Assembly (NCBI RefSeq): GCF_000013225.1
Contig: NC_007776.1
Location: forward strand, 2,610,501-2,674,500
Reading direction: 5' to 3'
DNA length: 64,000 bases
Origin: Synechococcus sp. JA-2-3B'a(2-13)
GTDB taxonomy: Bacteria > Cyanobacteriota > Cyanobacteriia > Thermostichales > Thermostichaceae
Position 1 is the stretch's first letter. Every line of letters begins with the position of its first letter. Shown here piece by piece: positions 17,910 to 30,097 of this stretch. A program made the translations under genes and the position numbers. A model generated the notes under the pieces. The model did no database searches. It saw only the letters and a program-made list of their open reading frames with translations, and was not told where the DNA came from.

Positions 17910-18551
17910 TTAGTCACGCTGGCCGGTGACAATGAAGGCAACCCGCTGGCCGATGTTGGTGCTGTGGTCGGCCAGACGCTCCAGGTAACGGATCGCCAGC
18001 AACATCAATAGAATAGGCTCGACCGATCCGCGAATGTCAGACTGCTGCGCCAACGTATTGTAAAGGCTAGTGTAATCTTCATCAACGGCGTCGTCTTCCC
18101 GCTTCAGTTGTCGGCCCAGGTCGGCGTCCAATTCCGTCAGGGCCACCAGGCTGTGGCTGAGCATTTTCTGGCAGCGCTGCATCATCACGCGAATACGACC
18201 CAGCTCCGGAGGCGGCGGGTACATGACCAAGCGCAGGGCCACTTCGGCCAAGTCTTTGGCGTAGTCGCCAATCCGCTCCAGATCGCGTACCAGTTGCATC
18301 AGGGTACTGATCCAGCGCAGATCCCGCGCCACCGGGGAGCGCAAGGCAATCAAATTAATACAGTCTTTCTCGATTTGACGATAAAAACGGTCAATTTGCT
18401 TGTCTTGGGCGATCACCTGTTCGGCGGCGGCCAAGTTCTGTTCAAACAGGGCCTGCTGGGCCAAGACCACCGACTTTTCCACCAGCGCCCCCATGCGCAG
18501 CACGTCCTGCTGTACCCGTTTGATGTGAAGTTGCAGCTCGGCTTGCCCCAT
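17910..18551 (-). CDS. phoU: Phosphate-system regulator PhoU
   Basis: This 213-residue all-helical protein is built of two three-helix PhoU repeats. They are visible as LQLHIKRVQQDVLRMGALVEKS followed by ARDLRWISTLMQLVRDLERIGDYAKDLAE, and QRCQKMLSHSLVALTEL followed by LLMLLAIRYLERLADHSTNIGQRVAFIVTG. The two ExxxRxGD/AD motifs that bind metal clusters are both present. PhoU damps phosphate uptake by linking the Pst transporter to the PhoR-type kinase. No pst genes adjoin it here, but a PstS-like gene lies at 44875. The ATG at 18551 is the first in frame. The gap of 67 bp to the RNase gene allows co-transcription. Confidence 0.95.
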   Translation of the reverse strand: MGQAELQLHIKRVQQDVLRMGALVEKSVVLAQQALFEQNLAAAEQVIAQDKQIDRFYRQIEKDCINLIALRSPVARDLRWISTLMQLVRDLERIGDYAKDLAEVALRLVMYPPPPELGRIRVMMQRCQKMLSHSLVALTELDADLGRQLKREDDAVDEDYTSLYNTLAQQSDIRGSVEPILLMLLAIRYLERLADHSTNIGQRVAFIVTGQRD

Positions 18552-18760
18552 GGCTTTCTCCCATGAATGTGGGCAGGGGGGGGAAGGGTTGCAGTTGTTT
18601 TGGATTCAACAGAGCCAGTTGATCTCAATCATGGCAAACTTCGCCTGGAATAGGGGCAGGGAAGATGGCCAACTTGGGGGAAGATGAAAATAGCGGTTGC
18701 CCTTTGAGGGGGATTCGTCTGTCTGGAGTTCTCGGGTTGCTTTGTCATTGAGACGGTCTC

Positions 18761-20083
18761 ATGGCTCTCCCCCCTATCGTTGTGTTGGACGATGATCCCA
18801 CCGGATCCCAAACCGTTCACAGTTGCTTGCTCCTCACCCGCTGGGATCCGCAGACTTTGAAGCTGGGGTTGCAGGATAGCTCGCCAATTCGCTTTATCCT
18901 CACCAATACTCGGGCTTTGCCCCCGGCGAAGGCAGCGGAGGTGACGCGGTCGGTATGTGGGGCGTTGAAGGAGGTGATGGCGGAGCTGGGATGTGAGCAG
19001 GCTATTTTCGTCAGCCGCTCCGACTCGACGCTGCGGGGGCATTACCCCCTGGAAACGGATGTGATGGCAGCAGAGCTGGGGCCTTTTGATGCCCATTTTC
19101 TGGTGCCGGCCTTTTTTGAGGGAGGGCGCATCACCCGCAACAGTGTCCACTACCTACGGGTGGGGGAGCGCTGGGTGCCGGTGCATGAGACGGAGTTTGC
19201 TCGGGATGCGGTGTTTGGCTACCACCACAGCTATTTGCCGGACTATGTGCAGGAGAAAACCCAGGGGCGGATCCGGGCTGAGCAGGTGGAGCGATTGACC
19301 CTAGAGCAGATTCGCGCCGGCTGTCTGGAGCGGCTTTTGAGTCTGGAGGGGAATGTCTGCTGTGTAGTGGATGGAGAAACTCAAGCGGATTTGGATCGCT
19401 TTGCCCAGGATGTTTGGGCGGCTATAGAGCAGGGGAAGCGCTTTTTGTTCCGCAGCGCCGCCAGCCTCTTGACGGCTTTGGCCCAATTGCCGCCACAGCC
19501 GGTTCTGCCAGAGCAGATGGGGCGGTTTGTCCGCTCAGATCGGCCAGGGGTGGTGATTGTGGGATCCCATGTGCAAAAGTCCAGCCAGCAGTTGGCCCGC
19601 CTTCTGCAGGAGCCTGAAACCCAAGGCATCGAGGTGGAGGTGAGGCGACTATTGGATCCCGACGCGGAGCTGCTGCCTGGGATCCTGGCCCAAGTTCACA
19701 GCGCCTATGAGCAGGGTCTGACGCCGGTGGTCTACACCAGCCGAGAGGAACTGACTTTTGAAAAGGACGCCGTAGAAATGCGCCTGGCTTTTGGACAGAA
19801 GGTTTCGCGGTTGTTGATGGGCGTGGTGCAGGGGCTGCCAGAAGGGATCGGCTATCTCATCAGCAAGGGCGGCATCACCTCCAACGACACCCTCAGCACT
19901 GGCCTCGACTTGCCGGCGGTGCGTCTGCTGGGGCAAGTCTACCCTGGGATCTCGATGGTGATCACCCCGTCCGATCATCCCCGCTTTCCCAACCTGCCGG
20001 TGGTGTTGTTTCCGGGCAATGTCGGCGAGGTGGATACGCTGGTTTTGATTCATCGTCGCCTCAAAAGTCGGGGCTTGGTCTAG
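18761..20083 (+). CDS. Four-carbon acid sugar kinase family protein (DUF1537)
   Basis: This soluble 440-residue protein belongs to the four-carbon acid sugar kinase (OtnK/DtnK/DUF1537) family, which phosphorylates threonate-type sugar acids. The N-terminal substrate domain starts VVLDDDPTGSQTVHSC. The signature FVSRSDSTLRGHYPLE (about 85-100) binds sugar acid. The C-terminal nucleotide domain holds VIVGSHVQKSSQQL and the glycine-rich end LISKGGITSNDTLSTGL plus VVLFPGNVGE. All motifs look intact. The ATG at 18761 has no close Shine-Dalgarno. It is followed one base later by the possible GTG start of cruP, so the two are probably co-transcribed. A true substrate in cyanobacteria is not known to me. 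Confidence 0.88.
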   Translation: MALPPIVVLDDDPTGSQTVHSCLLLTRWDPQTLKLGLQDSSPIRFILTNTRALPPAKAAEVTRSVCGALKEVMAELGCEQAIFVSRSDSTLRGHYPLETDVMAAELGPFDAHFLVPAFFEGGRITRNSVHYLRVGERWVPVHETEFARDAVFGYHHSYLPDYVQEKTQGRIRAEQVERLTLEQIRAGCLERLLSLEGNVCCVVDGETQADLDRFAQDVWAAIEQGKRFLFRSAASLLTALAQLPPQPVLPEQMGRFVRSDRPGVVIVGSHVQKSSQQLARLLQEPETQGIEVEVRRLLDPDAELLPGILAQVHSAYEQGLTPVVYTSREELTFEKDAVEMRLAFGQKVSRLLMGVVQGLPEGIGYLISKGGITSNDTLSTGLDLPAVRLLGQVYPGISMVITPSDHPRFPNLPVVLFPGNVGEVDTLVLIHRRLKSRGLV

Positions 20084-20102
20084 AGTGAAGTTCCTCCTGC
20101 CG

Positions 20103-21629
20103 ATGGCTGAATTCGTCCCCCCGCCAGAAGCCCTGCCCACCTTGGATCGCTGGTGGGGATCCCTGCGGCAGCCGCAGGCGGAACTGCCCCCGGCAGTGGT
20201 TCACCCTTCTTCCGCTCGTTTGGGCAGCCAATCCTGGGATGCCGATGTGGTGATTGCCGGCGGCACCTTGGGGATCCTTCTGGGGGCGGCTTTGGCCAAG
20301 CGGGGCTGGCGGGTGATCCTGCTGGAGCGCGGGATCCTGCGGGGGCGGGAGCAGGAGTGGAACACCTCACACCAGGAGCTGCAGGTGTTGTTAGAGCTGG
20401 AGCTGCTTACCCCGCCCGAGTGGGAGGCAGTCCAGGTTACCCACTACCCGAGGGGGCGGATTGGCTTTGGGGAGGGCCCCCACTGGTGGGTGGAGGGAGT
20501 GCTGAATGTGGGCGTGGATCCAGTCAGCCTCCTGGAGTTCCTCAAGCAGCATTTCCTGGCCTGGGGGGGCCAAGTGTGGGAGCAGACTGCCTTTCAAAGT
20601 GCCACCGTTCACCCCGATGGGATCTGCCTCCAGACCACCAAGGGACAGATCCGTGCTCAACTGCTGGTGGATGCCATGGGGCACCGCTCGCCCATCGCGG
20701 CCCAGGCTCGCCAAGGGCAGCCGCCAGATAGCGTCTGTCTGGTGGTGGGATCCTGTGCCCAGGGGCTGCCCGACCAACCCACGGGAGATCTCTTCTACAG
20801 CTTTACCCCAGCCCAGAATGGCTACCAGCCCTTTTGGGAAGCTTTCCCTGCCCGCGATGGGCGCACCACCTATCTTTTTACCTACTGCGACCGGGATCCC
20901 CGGCGGCCTAGTCTAGAGCAGCTCTGGCGGGATTACTGCCGGCTGCTGCCAGCCTACCAGGGGGTGGAGCTGGCCCAGATCCGCTGGGTGCGCAAGCTAT
21001 GTGGCGTTTTCCCCGCCTACCGCCGCAGCCCGCTGCAACTGCCCTGGGATCGCCTATTGGCGGTGGGGGATAGCAGTGGCAGCCAGTCGCCTCTAAGCTT
21101 TGGCGGCTTTGGCGCCATGTTGCGCCACCTGGATCGCCTACAGCAGGGGATCCACGAGGCCCTGGCGCAACGGCAGTTGAACCAGGCAGCCCTGGCCCTG
21201 CTGCAACCCTACCAGCCCAACTTGGCCGTGACCTGGCTATTTCAGAAGGCCATGATTCCCCCTCTGCAGAACAAAAGTTGGGATCCCAATAGCATTAACC
21301 GCCTGTTGAGCAGGGTGTTTGCGGCCATGTTTGCCGCCGGCCCCCAGGTGGTGAAGCCCTTTTTGCAGGATGTAGTGCAGTTCGGCGGCTTGGCCCAGGC
21401 CCTGTGGGGGGCGATGAGTCGGGATCCTCGGTTGGTGGCCGGACTTTTGCCCCGGTTGGGGTTGCCGGAGTTGGTGGAATGGGCGGGCCACTTTGGCGCC
21501 CTTGGCCTCTACGAGCTGCTGCAAAGGCTAACAGATCGCCCGGAGCCGGAAACCAACCCCCAGGACTACTTCTGGAGACGGCGCCGCGAGGCTTGGCGCT
21601 ACGGCTGCGGCCGGGATTACCTCTTTTAG
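20103..21629 (+). CDS. cruP: Lycopene-cyclase-like flavoprotein CruP
   Basis: This flavoprotein of about 508 residues belongs to the CruA/CruP family. The FAD-binding start DVVIAGGTLGILLGAALAKRG lies near residue 48. Family stretches RTTYLFTYCDRDPRRPSLEQLWRDY and GVFPAYRRSPL, then LLAVGDSSGSQSPLSFGGFGAMLRHL, identify CruP rather than CruA. CruA is a lycopene cyclase. CruP in oxygenic phototrophs is linked to avoiding carotenoid peroxidation under oxygen stress. The ATG at 20103 is used; a GTG at 20085, one base past the preceding stop, would add six residues. Its stop overlaps the stop of treZ by four bases, tail to tail. Confidence 0.9.
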   Translation: MAEFVPPPEALPTLDRWWGSLRQPQAELPPAVVHPSSARLGSQSWDADVVIAGGTLGILLGAALAKRGWRVILLERGILRGREQEWNTSHQELQVLLELELLTPPEWEAVQVTHYPRGRIGFGEGPHWWVEGVLNVGVDPVSLLEFLKQHFLAWGGQVWEQTAFQSATVHPDGICLQTTKGQIRAQLLVDAMGHRSPIAAQARQGQPPDSVCLVVGSCAQGLPDQPTGDLFYSFTPAQNGYQPFWEAFPARDGRTTYLFTYCDRDPRRPSLEQLWRDYCRLLPAYQGVELAQIRWVRKLCGVFPAYRRSPLQLPWDRLLAVGDSSGSQSPLSFGGFGAMLRHLDRLQQGIHEALAQRQLNQAALALLQPYQPNLAVTWLFQKAMIPPLQNKSWDPNSINRLLSRVFAAMFAAGPQVVKPFLQDVVQFGGLAQALWGAMSRDPRLVAGLLPRLGLPELVEWAGHFGALGLYELLQRLTDRPEPETNPQDYFWRRRREAWRYGCGRDYLF

Positions 21630-23449
21630 GGGTTCTGACCGTACACCGCCACCCCATAGGGCGGTACCTCCACAAGATCTCCTTGGCTTCCGGCGGGCAG
21701 AGAGGATCCCTTGCCCAACCACTGGGTCTCATGGCTGTCCAAAAGTTTTTCCCAGGTGCCGCTGGGCCATTGGGTATAGGTGACTGGCTGATCGGGGCTG
21801 AAATTGAAAAGGGCAAGCAAAGCCTGGGATCCCTGGCGGCGGTGCAGAGCTAGGCCAGAGTTGGAAAAGAGCTCCACTTCCACTCCATCCCGCTCCAAGT
21901 GCTGGAGGGCCGGTTGGGTTTTGCGCAGCCGGATCAGGGCCTGGTACCACTTCCAGAGAACCTGGTGGTGACCGGCCTTTTTCAACTCCCAATTGAGCTT
22001 GGAGCGCAAGAAAGTCTCTTCAGCTTGGGGATCCGGCGGCTCTCCCTGCCAGGCAAAGGCGCTGAACTCGCGGCGGCGTCCCTGTCGTACCGCTTCCACC
22101 AAATCGGGATCCCCGTGGCTGACAAAATACAGAAAGGGGGCCACCTCCCCGTATTCTTCCCCCATAAACAGCAGCGGCAGCATGGGAGCCAACAGCAGGG
22201 CAGCGGCAGCCAACTTGAGGCCCTCGAAAGAGGTGAGCTGGCTGAGGCGCTCTCCCAACATGCGGTTGCCGATTTGATCGTGGTTTTGAATGCAGACAAC
22301 AAATTGGGATCCCGGTCGCCCAACAGCGGAGTTGCCGTGACGCCTGGCGCGGTAGCAGGAGTACTGGCCAGAATAAACGTAGCTCTCCCGGTAAGCCTTG
22401 GCCAGGTGCTCCAATTCGCCAAAGTCCTGGTAGTAGCCTGTCTTTTCCCCGGTAAGCAGGGTGTGAAGTGAGTGGTGGAAGTCATCGCACCACTGGGCAT
22501 CTAGCCCGTAGCCCCCTTGCTCTCGGGGGGTGATGAGGCGGACATCGTTGAGGTCGCTTTCGGCAATGAGAACCCTGGGCCGGCCAGTGCGAGCTTCTAG
22601 GGCATCCACCTGCTCTGCCAATTCCTGCAAGAAGGGGTAGGCGCTGAAGTCGTAGATGGCATGCACCGCGTCCAGCCGCAGCCCATCGAGATGAAACTCC
22701 TCCAGCCAGTACTCGGCGTTTTGTAGGAAAAACTCTCGCACGCCGTCAGAATAGCGGTCGTCGAAGTTGAGGGCATCCCCCCAAGGGGTGTGGTACTTGT
22801 CGGTGAAGTAGGGGCCAAAATCCCGCAGGTAGTTCCCCTCCGGCCCCAGGTGGTTGTAGACCACATCCAAGATGACGGCCAAACCCAGTTGGTGGCAGGC
22901 ATTGACTAGGGCTTTGAAGCCTGCCGCTCCTCCATAGCTGGTCTGCACCGCGTAGGGGTAGACGCCGTCGTAGCCCCAGTTGCGCTCTCCTGGAAACTGG
23001 GCCACCGGCATCAGCTCCAGCACGTTTACCCCCAACTCCACCAACTCCGGCAGGCGAGGGATCAGAGCAGCAAAGGTGCCCTCGAGGGTAAAGGTGCCTA
23101 CATGCAGCTCGTAGAGGATCCACTGAGACAGGGGGATCCCCTTCCACCCCTGATCCTGCCAGTCGAAGTGGGGATCCACCACCCGCGAAGGGCCGTGGAC
23201 GCCGTAGGGCTGGCAGCGGGAAGCGGGATCCGGCCGCTCCACTACCCCTGCTGAGGTGTGCAGGCGGTAGAGGTAGTCCACTGGCCCAGGTGGGATCCCG
23301 TCCACCTCCCCCTGCCAATAGCCCTGCTCATCCCGCACTAGAGTAAAGCAACGTTGGACAGGGCTGAGCAGCTTCAGCTCCACCTGCTCAACCAAGGGCG
23401 CCCACACCGAGAAGTGATAGCAGCCTGAGCCCAGGGGATAGGCGCCCAT
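21626..23449 (-). CDS. treZ: Malto-oligosyltrehalose trehalohydrolase
   Basis: This GH13 alpha-amylase-fold enzyme of about 607 residues releases trehalose from the end that TreY has rearranged on maltooligosaccharides. It provides trehalose as osmo/thermoprotectant. An N-terminal carbohydrate-binding E-set domain (GSGCYHFSVWAPLVEQVEL) precedes the barrel. Barrel motifs are VILDVVYNHLGPEGNYL (region I), DGLRLDAVHAIYD (region II, nucleophile Asp), VLIAESDLNDVRL (region III, acid/base Glu) and VVCIQNHDQIGNR (region IV). I prefer the ATG at 23449, which begins MGAYPLGSG like other family members. A GTG at 23485 would add 12 residues. treY and treS are not nearby. It is divergent from the peptidase gene at 23602. 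Confidence 0.94.
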   Translation of the reverse strand: MGAYPLGSGCYHFSVWAPLVEQVELKLLSPVQRCFTLVRDEQGYWQGEVDGIPPGPVDYLYRLHTSAGVVERPDPASRCQPYGVHGPSRVVDPHFDWQDQGWKGIPLSQWILYELHVGTFTLEGTFAALIPRLPELVELGVNVLELMPVAQFPGERNWGYDGVYPYAVQTSYGGAAGFKALVNACHQLGLAVILDVVYNHLGPEGNYLRDFGPYFTDKYHTPWGDALNFDDRYSDGVREFFLQNAEYWLEEFHLDGLRLDAVHAIYDFSAYPFLQELAEQVDALEARTGRPRVLIAESDLNDVRLITPREQGGYGLDAQWCDDFHHSLHTLLTGEKTGYYQDFGELEHLAKAYRESYVYSGQYSCYRARRHGNSAVGRPGSQFVVCIQNHDQIGNRMLGERLSQLTSFEGLKLAAAALLLAPMLPLLFMGEEYGEVAPFLYFVSHGDPDLVEAVRQGRRREFSAFAWQGEPPDPQAEETFLRSKLNWELKKAGHHQVLWKWYQALIRLRKTQPALQHLERDGVEVELFSNSGLALHRRQGSQALLALFNFSPDQPVTYTQWPSGTWEKLLDSHETQWLGKGSSLPAGSQGDLVEVPPYGVAVYGQNP

Positions 23450-23601
23450 CCGCCCGGCCTGGAAGAAAGGAGAAGCCTGCAACACAGAATCTATCCCGCA
23501 ACTCGGCTTCCACTATAGCGAGCATGCCTGGCAAAGGCCGGAGAGTGGGTTTTTGGCTTCTCCTCTGCCATAGTGGAATGGGTCTCTAGCGCTTAGGTCT
23601 C

Positions 23602-26954
<3,353 letters not shown>

Positions 26955-27183
26955 TCAGCAATTGGCTAGATAGCTCTGGCCAAAGCCAGATCCCCCCATA
27001 GACTAGTAGATTCTTGCCCGCGATCCGGTCAGCTTCCAGAAAACTTTAAGTCTGTCCTTCGGGCACAGAGATTCTTCAAGGCTGCAGCAGTAGACTGAAC
27101 ATAAGCCGGGTAGAGCTTCAACCAACCATCGAGCGGGGTTTGCCTAGGCAGGGTGCTGCTCAGGAGGTGTTCTCCTCTTCCTT

Positions 27184-27864
27184 CTAGGCAAAGCGATGGC
27201 TCAGCCGCATCGGGTCGTGTACGGTGATCTTCTTCTTGTGAATGGAGATGTACTTCTTCTTGCGCAGCTCTCCCAACAGGCGGGTGATGGTGACGCGGGT
27301 TGAGCCAATAGCCTCGGCAATGGCCTGGTGAGACAGCTTGAGATCGATGGTGACCCCATCTGGGCCAGGCACCCCGAAATCGCGACAGAGAATCAACAAA
27401 AAGCTGACCAGACGGGATCCCATGTCGCGATGAGCCAGCGTCTCGATCATCATCTCCGTTTGCAAGATACGAGACGACAGGCTTTTAACCAGCAACATGG
27501 CCAGTTCGGCGTTCTCCTGTAGGGATTTCTCCACCTGCTCGATCGGCAGAGAGAGCAACTCAGTAGGTGTAAAAGCCACCGAGTGATAAAAGCGGTCGGA
27601 GCGCTGTCCCGTGATAAAGGAGAGCACGCCGAAGATGCTGTTTTCGCGCAGGAGGGCAACGGTGATTTCCTCCCCCATTTCGTAGACCCGCGAGAGCTTA
27701 ACGGCTCCCTTCACCAAAAAGTAAACCCGCTCCGCCGGATCCCCTGGAAAAAAAATGGTCTTCCCGCGCTCGAACGTTTCGATAACCGGAGGATGGTGAG
27801 GGCCTCCCAATTGCTTGAAGGCTGTGATCAGAGATTTTTCCGCTACGGCCACCGCCATACTCAT
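27184..27864 (-). CDS. ntcA: Global nitrogen regulator NtcA
   Basis: This CRP-family activator of about 226 residues responds to 2-oxoglutarate and PipX and controls nitrogen assimilation genes. The effector domain [42 protein letters not shown], the long C-helix with [47 protein letters not shown], and the [27 protein letters not shown] are nearly the textbook cyanobacterial sequence. The ATG at 27864 follows AAAAGG; the frame could also begin at a TTG one codon earlier. A perfect NtcA palindrome lies 146 bp upstream with a well-placed -10 box, implying autoregulation. Confidence 0.98.
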   Translation of the reverse strand: MSMAVAVAEKSLITAFKQLGGPHHPPVIETFERGKTIFFPGDPAERVYFLVKGAVKLSRVYEMGEEITVALLRENSIFGVLSFITGQRSDRFYHSVAFTPTELLSLPIEQVEKSLQENAELAMLLVKSLSSRILQTEMMIETLAHRDMGSRLVSFLLILCRDFGVPGPDGVTIDLKLSHQAIAEAIGSTRVTITRLLGELRKKKYISIHKKKITVHDPMRLSHRFA

Positions 27865-27974
27865 CAACCTTTTAAGGTCAGTTTATACCTAAGATCAACC
27901 TATTAAGATCAATCTAGAAGCATTAGGCTAGGTTGCAACCCCTTGACTTCAGAATCGATGATGATACCAAGATT

Positions 27975-28024
27975 TACCCTAAAGTAGAAGGTTCTGCCCA
28001 GGCATCTTTGTAGCACGTGCTACA
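27975..28024 (-). promoter_or_regulatory. NtcA-activated promoter of ntcA
   Basis: GTA-N8-TAC occurs at 28010-28023 within a perfect 16-bp palindrome (28009-28024). Reading towards ntcA, TACTTT (27986-27981) follows after 23 bases, fitting the NtcA class II spacing of about 22 bases to a TAN3T box. No TAN3T box follows at the matching distance on the other strand, so the site points to ntcA, not to the peptidase gene. The start point would be near 27974, giving a leader of about 110 nt. Confidence 0.8.
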
Positions 28025-28163
28025 TTTTTGAGTCTCGTTTTTGCCCCAGAAAGGGATCCCCAACCGAAAGCAGGGGTTAGGATAAGAGCCATTGTCGCTG
28101 GGGGTTGCGTCGGCCCTTGGCGGTAGAGAGTGGAGTGGGTTGGAACATTCTATCTACCTATCT

Positions 28164-30014
28164 ATGGGGATCCCAGAGGTTATCATTGCTGCACCTTCTC
28201 AACTGAGCCGCCAGCATTTCACAGTGCGGATGCCGGATCCGGCCAATCACCTGCTGGAGGTGGAACTGCAGATCCAAGAGGTGGATCCAGAGGTGCCTTT
28301 GCGGCTGCGACTGCCGGTGTGGACGCCGGGATCCTACTTGGTGCGGGAGTATGCCCGTCATGTGCAGGAGTTTCAGGCGGCAACTGAGCAAGGGATCCCT
28401 TTGGCCTGGCGGAAGGTGGACAAGAACACCTGGCAGATCGATCCGCCGGGCTGTTCTGCCGTGAAGGTGTGCTACCGGGTCTATGCCTATGAGCTGACGG
28501 TGCGCACAAACCATCTGGATTTGACCCACGCCTATTTCAACGGGGCAGCGCTCTTCCTCTACGTGCCCGGTCGCGAGCGGGAACCCTACACTTTGACGGT
28601 GATCCCCCCCAAGCCGGATTGGCACATCGCCACCAGTTTGCGGCCCTTGACCTCTCCTTCTGAGGATCCCACTTCCGGCCAGTCTTTTGTGGCGGAAGAC
28701 TACGACGAGCTGGTGGATAGCCCGGTGGAGGTGGGTCCACATCGAGTGCAATCGTTTGAGGTGGAAGGGATCCCGCATTACCTTGTGGTTTGGGGGTCGG
28801 GCACTCTGGATGTCGATCGGGCTGTCGCTGATGCTAAGGCGATTGTCAAAACCACAGCCGCGTTTTTCGGTGGGCTACCCTATGACCGCTACTGGTTCAT
28901 TGTGCATTTGTCGCCGGGAGGATTTGGTGGCCTTGAGCACAAGTACAGCACCACCCTTCTTTACTCTGGGCTGGAGCTGCATCAGCCGGAGTCCTATCGT
29001 CGGTTTTTGTCTTTGCTGGCCCACGAGTTGTTTCATGCCTGGAATGTCAAGCGTCTGCGTCCTCTGGCATTGGAAAAGATCGATTACAACCAAGAAAACT
29101 ATCTGGAATGCCTGTGGTTTTGTGAGGGAGCGACCAGCTACTACGAAAATGTCATCTTGTTGAGGGCAGGGATCCTCAGTGCCGGCGATTTTTTAAAAGT
29201 TCTTTCCGAACAGATTGGTCGCTTGCAGCGTACTCCGGGCCGGGCCGTGCAATCGCTACGGGAATCCAGCTTCGACACCTGGATCAAACTCTACCGCCCC
29301 CACGAAAACACCCTCAACAGCCAGGTTTCTTATTACTTAAAAGGGGCTTTGGTCTGTTGGCTGCTGGATCTGCACATCCGTCACCTTTCCGGCGGTCAGG
29401 GATCCCTGGATACGGCTTTGCAGGATCTGTGGCAGCGCTTTGGTCGGTCAGAGAAGGGCTACAGCGACCAAGACTTGCGGGAGGCGTTTGAGCGGGCAGC
29501 CGGTGCCGATCTTGGCCGGTTTTTCGCAGCCTATGTGGAAGGCACGGAAGAGCTAGACTACAACACTTACCTACACCCCCTTGGCCTCACCCTTAAAGCC
29601 CACTTCAGCCGCCCCAACCCCATCCCATACCTGGGCCTCAATTTCAACGGCGAGGGCAATCGCATCAGCGCAGTGGAGATGGGATCCCCGGCGCAAAAAG
29701 CAGGCATCTGGGCCGGCGATGAGCTGGTGGCCCTGGATGGGTTCAGGGTGAGCGCCGCCAACCTGACAGAACGCTTGACAGCCTATCAGCCCCACCAGAT
29801 CATTTGTTTGAGCGTTTTTCAAGCGGACCAGTTGAAACACTTTTGGATCCCGTTGGATCCCCCTCGGCCCGATGTCTACACGTTGGAGGTGTTGCCTGAA
29901 CTGACTCCTGCTCAAGAAGCTCTTCAGCAAGGCTGGCTGGGATCCCTTGTCGGCGCCCAGCTTCGGTCAGAGGCAGGTCCCCATCTGCTTGAAAATTCAC
30001 CTATCTCCTCCTAG
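28164..30014 (+). CDS. M61 family metallopeptidase with PDZ domain
   Basis: This protein of about 616 residues resembles glycyl aminopeptidases of family M61. It has an N-terminal beta domain (FTVRMPDPANHLLEVELQIQ, then LPVWTPGSYLVREYARHVQEF). The zinc site HELFH in LLAHELFHAWNVKRLRP sits near residue 293, with the third ligand Glu in CEGATSYYENVILLRAG. A PDZ domain begins near residue 485 (YLGLNFNGEGNRISAVEMGSPAQKAGIWAGDELVALDG). All catalytic residues are present. No signal peptide is seen. The ATG at 28164 is chosen; a TTG at 28092 would add 24 residues. It probably trims peptides in the cytoplasm. Confidence 0.92.
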   Translation: MGIPEVIIAAPSQLSRQHFTVRMPDPANHLLEVELQIQEVDPEVPLRLRLPVWTPGSYLVREYARHVQEFQAATEQGIPLAWRKVDKNTWQIDPPGCSAVKVCYRVYAYELTVRTNHLDLTHAYFNGAALFLYVPGREREPYTLTVIPPKPDWHIATSLRPLTSPSEDPTSGQSFVAEDYDELVDSPVEVGPHRVQSFEVEGIPHYLVVWGSGTLDVDRAVADAKAIVKTTAAFFGGLPYDRYWFIVHLSPGGFGGLEHKYSTTLLYSGLELHQPESYRRFLSLLAHELFHAWNVKRLRPLALEKIDYNQENYLECLWFCEGATSYYENVILLRAGILSAGDFLKVLSEQIGRLQRTPGRAVQSLRESSFDTWIKLYRPHENTLNSQVSYYLKGALVCWLLDLHIRHLSGGQGSLDTALQDLWQRFGRSEKGYSDQDLREAFERAAGADLGRFFAAYVEGTEELDYNTYLHPLGLTLKAHFSRPNPIPYLGLNFNGEGNRISAVEMGSPAQKAGIWAGDELVALDGFRVSAANLTERLTAYQPHQIICLSVFQADQLKHFWIPLDPPRPDVYTLEVLPELTPAQEALQQGWLGSLVGAQLRSEAGPHLLENSPISS

Positions 30015-30097
30015 CATGTTGAGGCAAGCAGGTAATCAAGCAGGTAATCCAGTTAACTGGAAAGAAAAGTAACAGCAGCAGAGGACAGGAGTATCTG

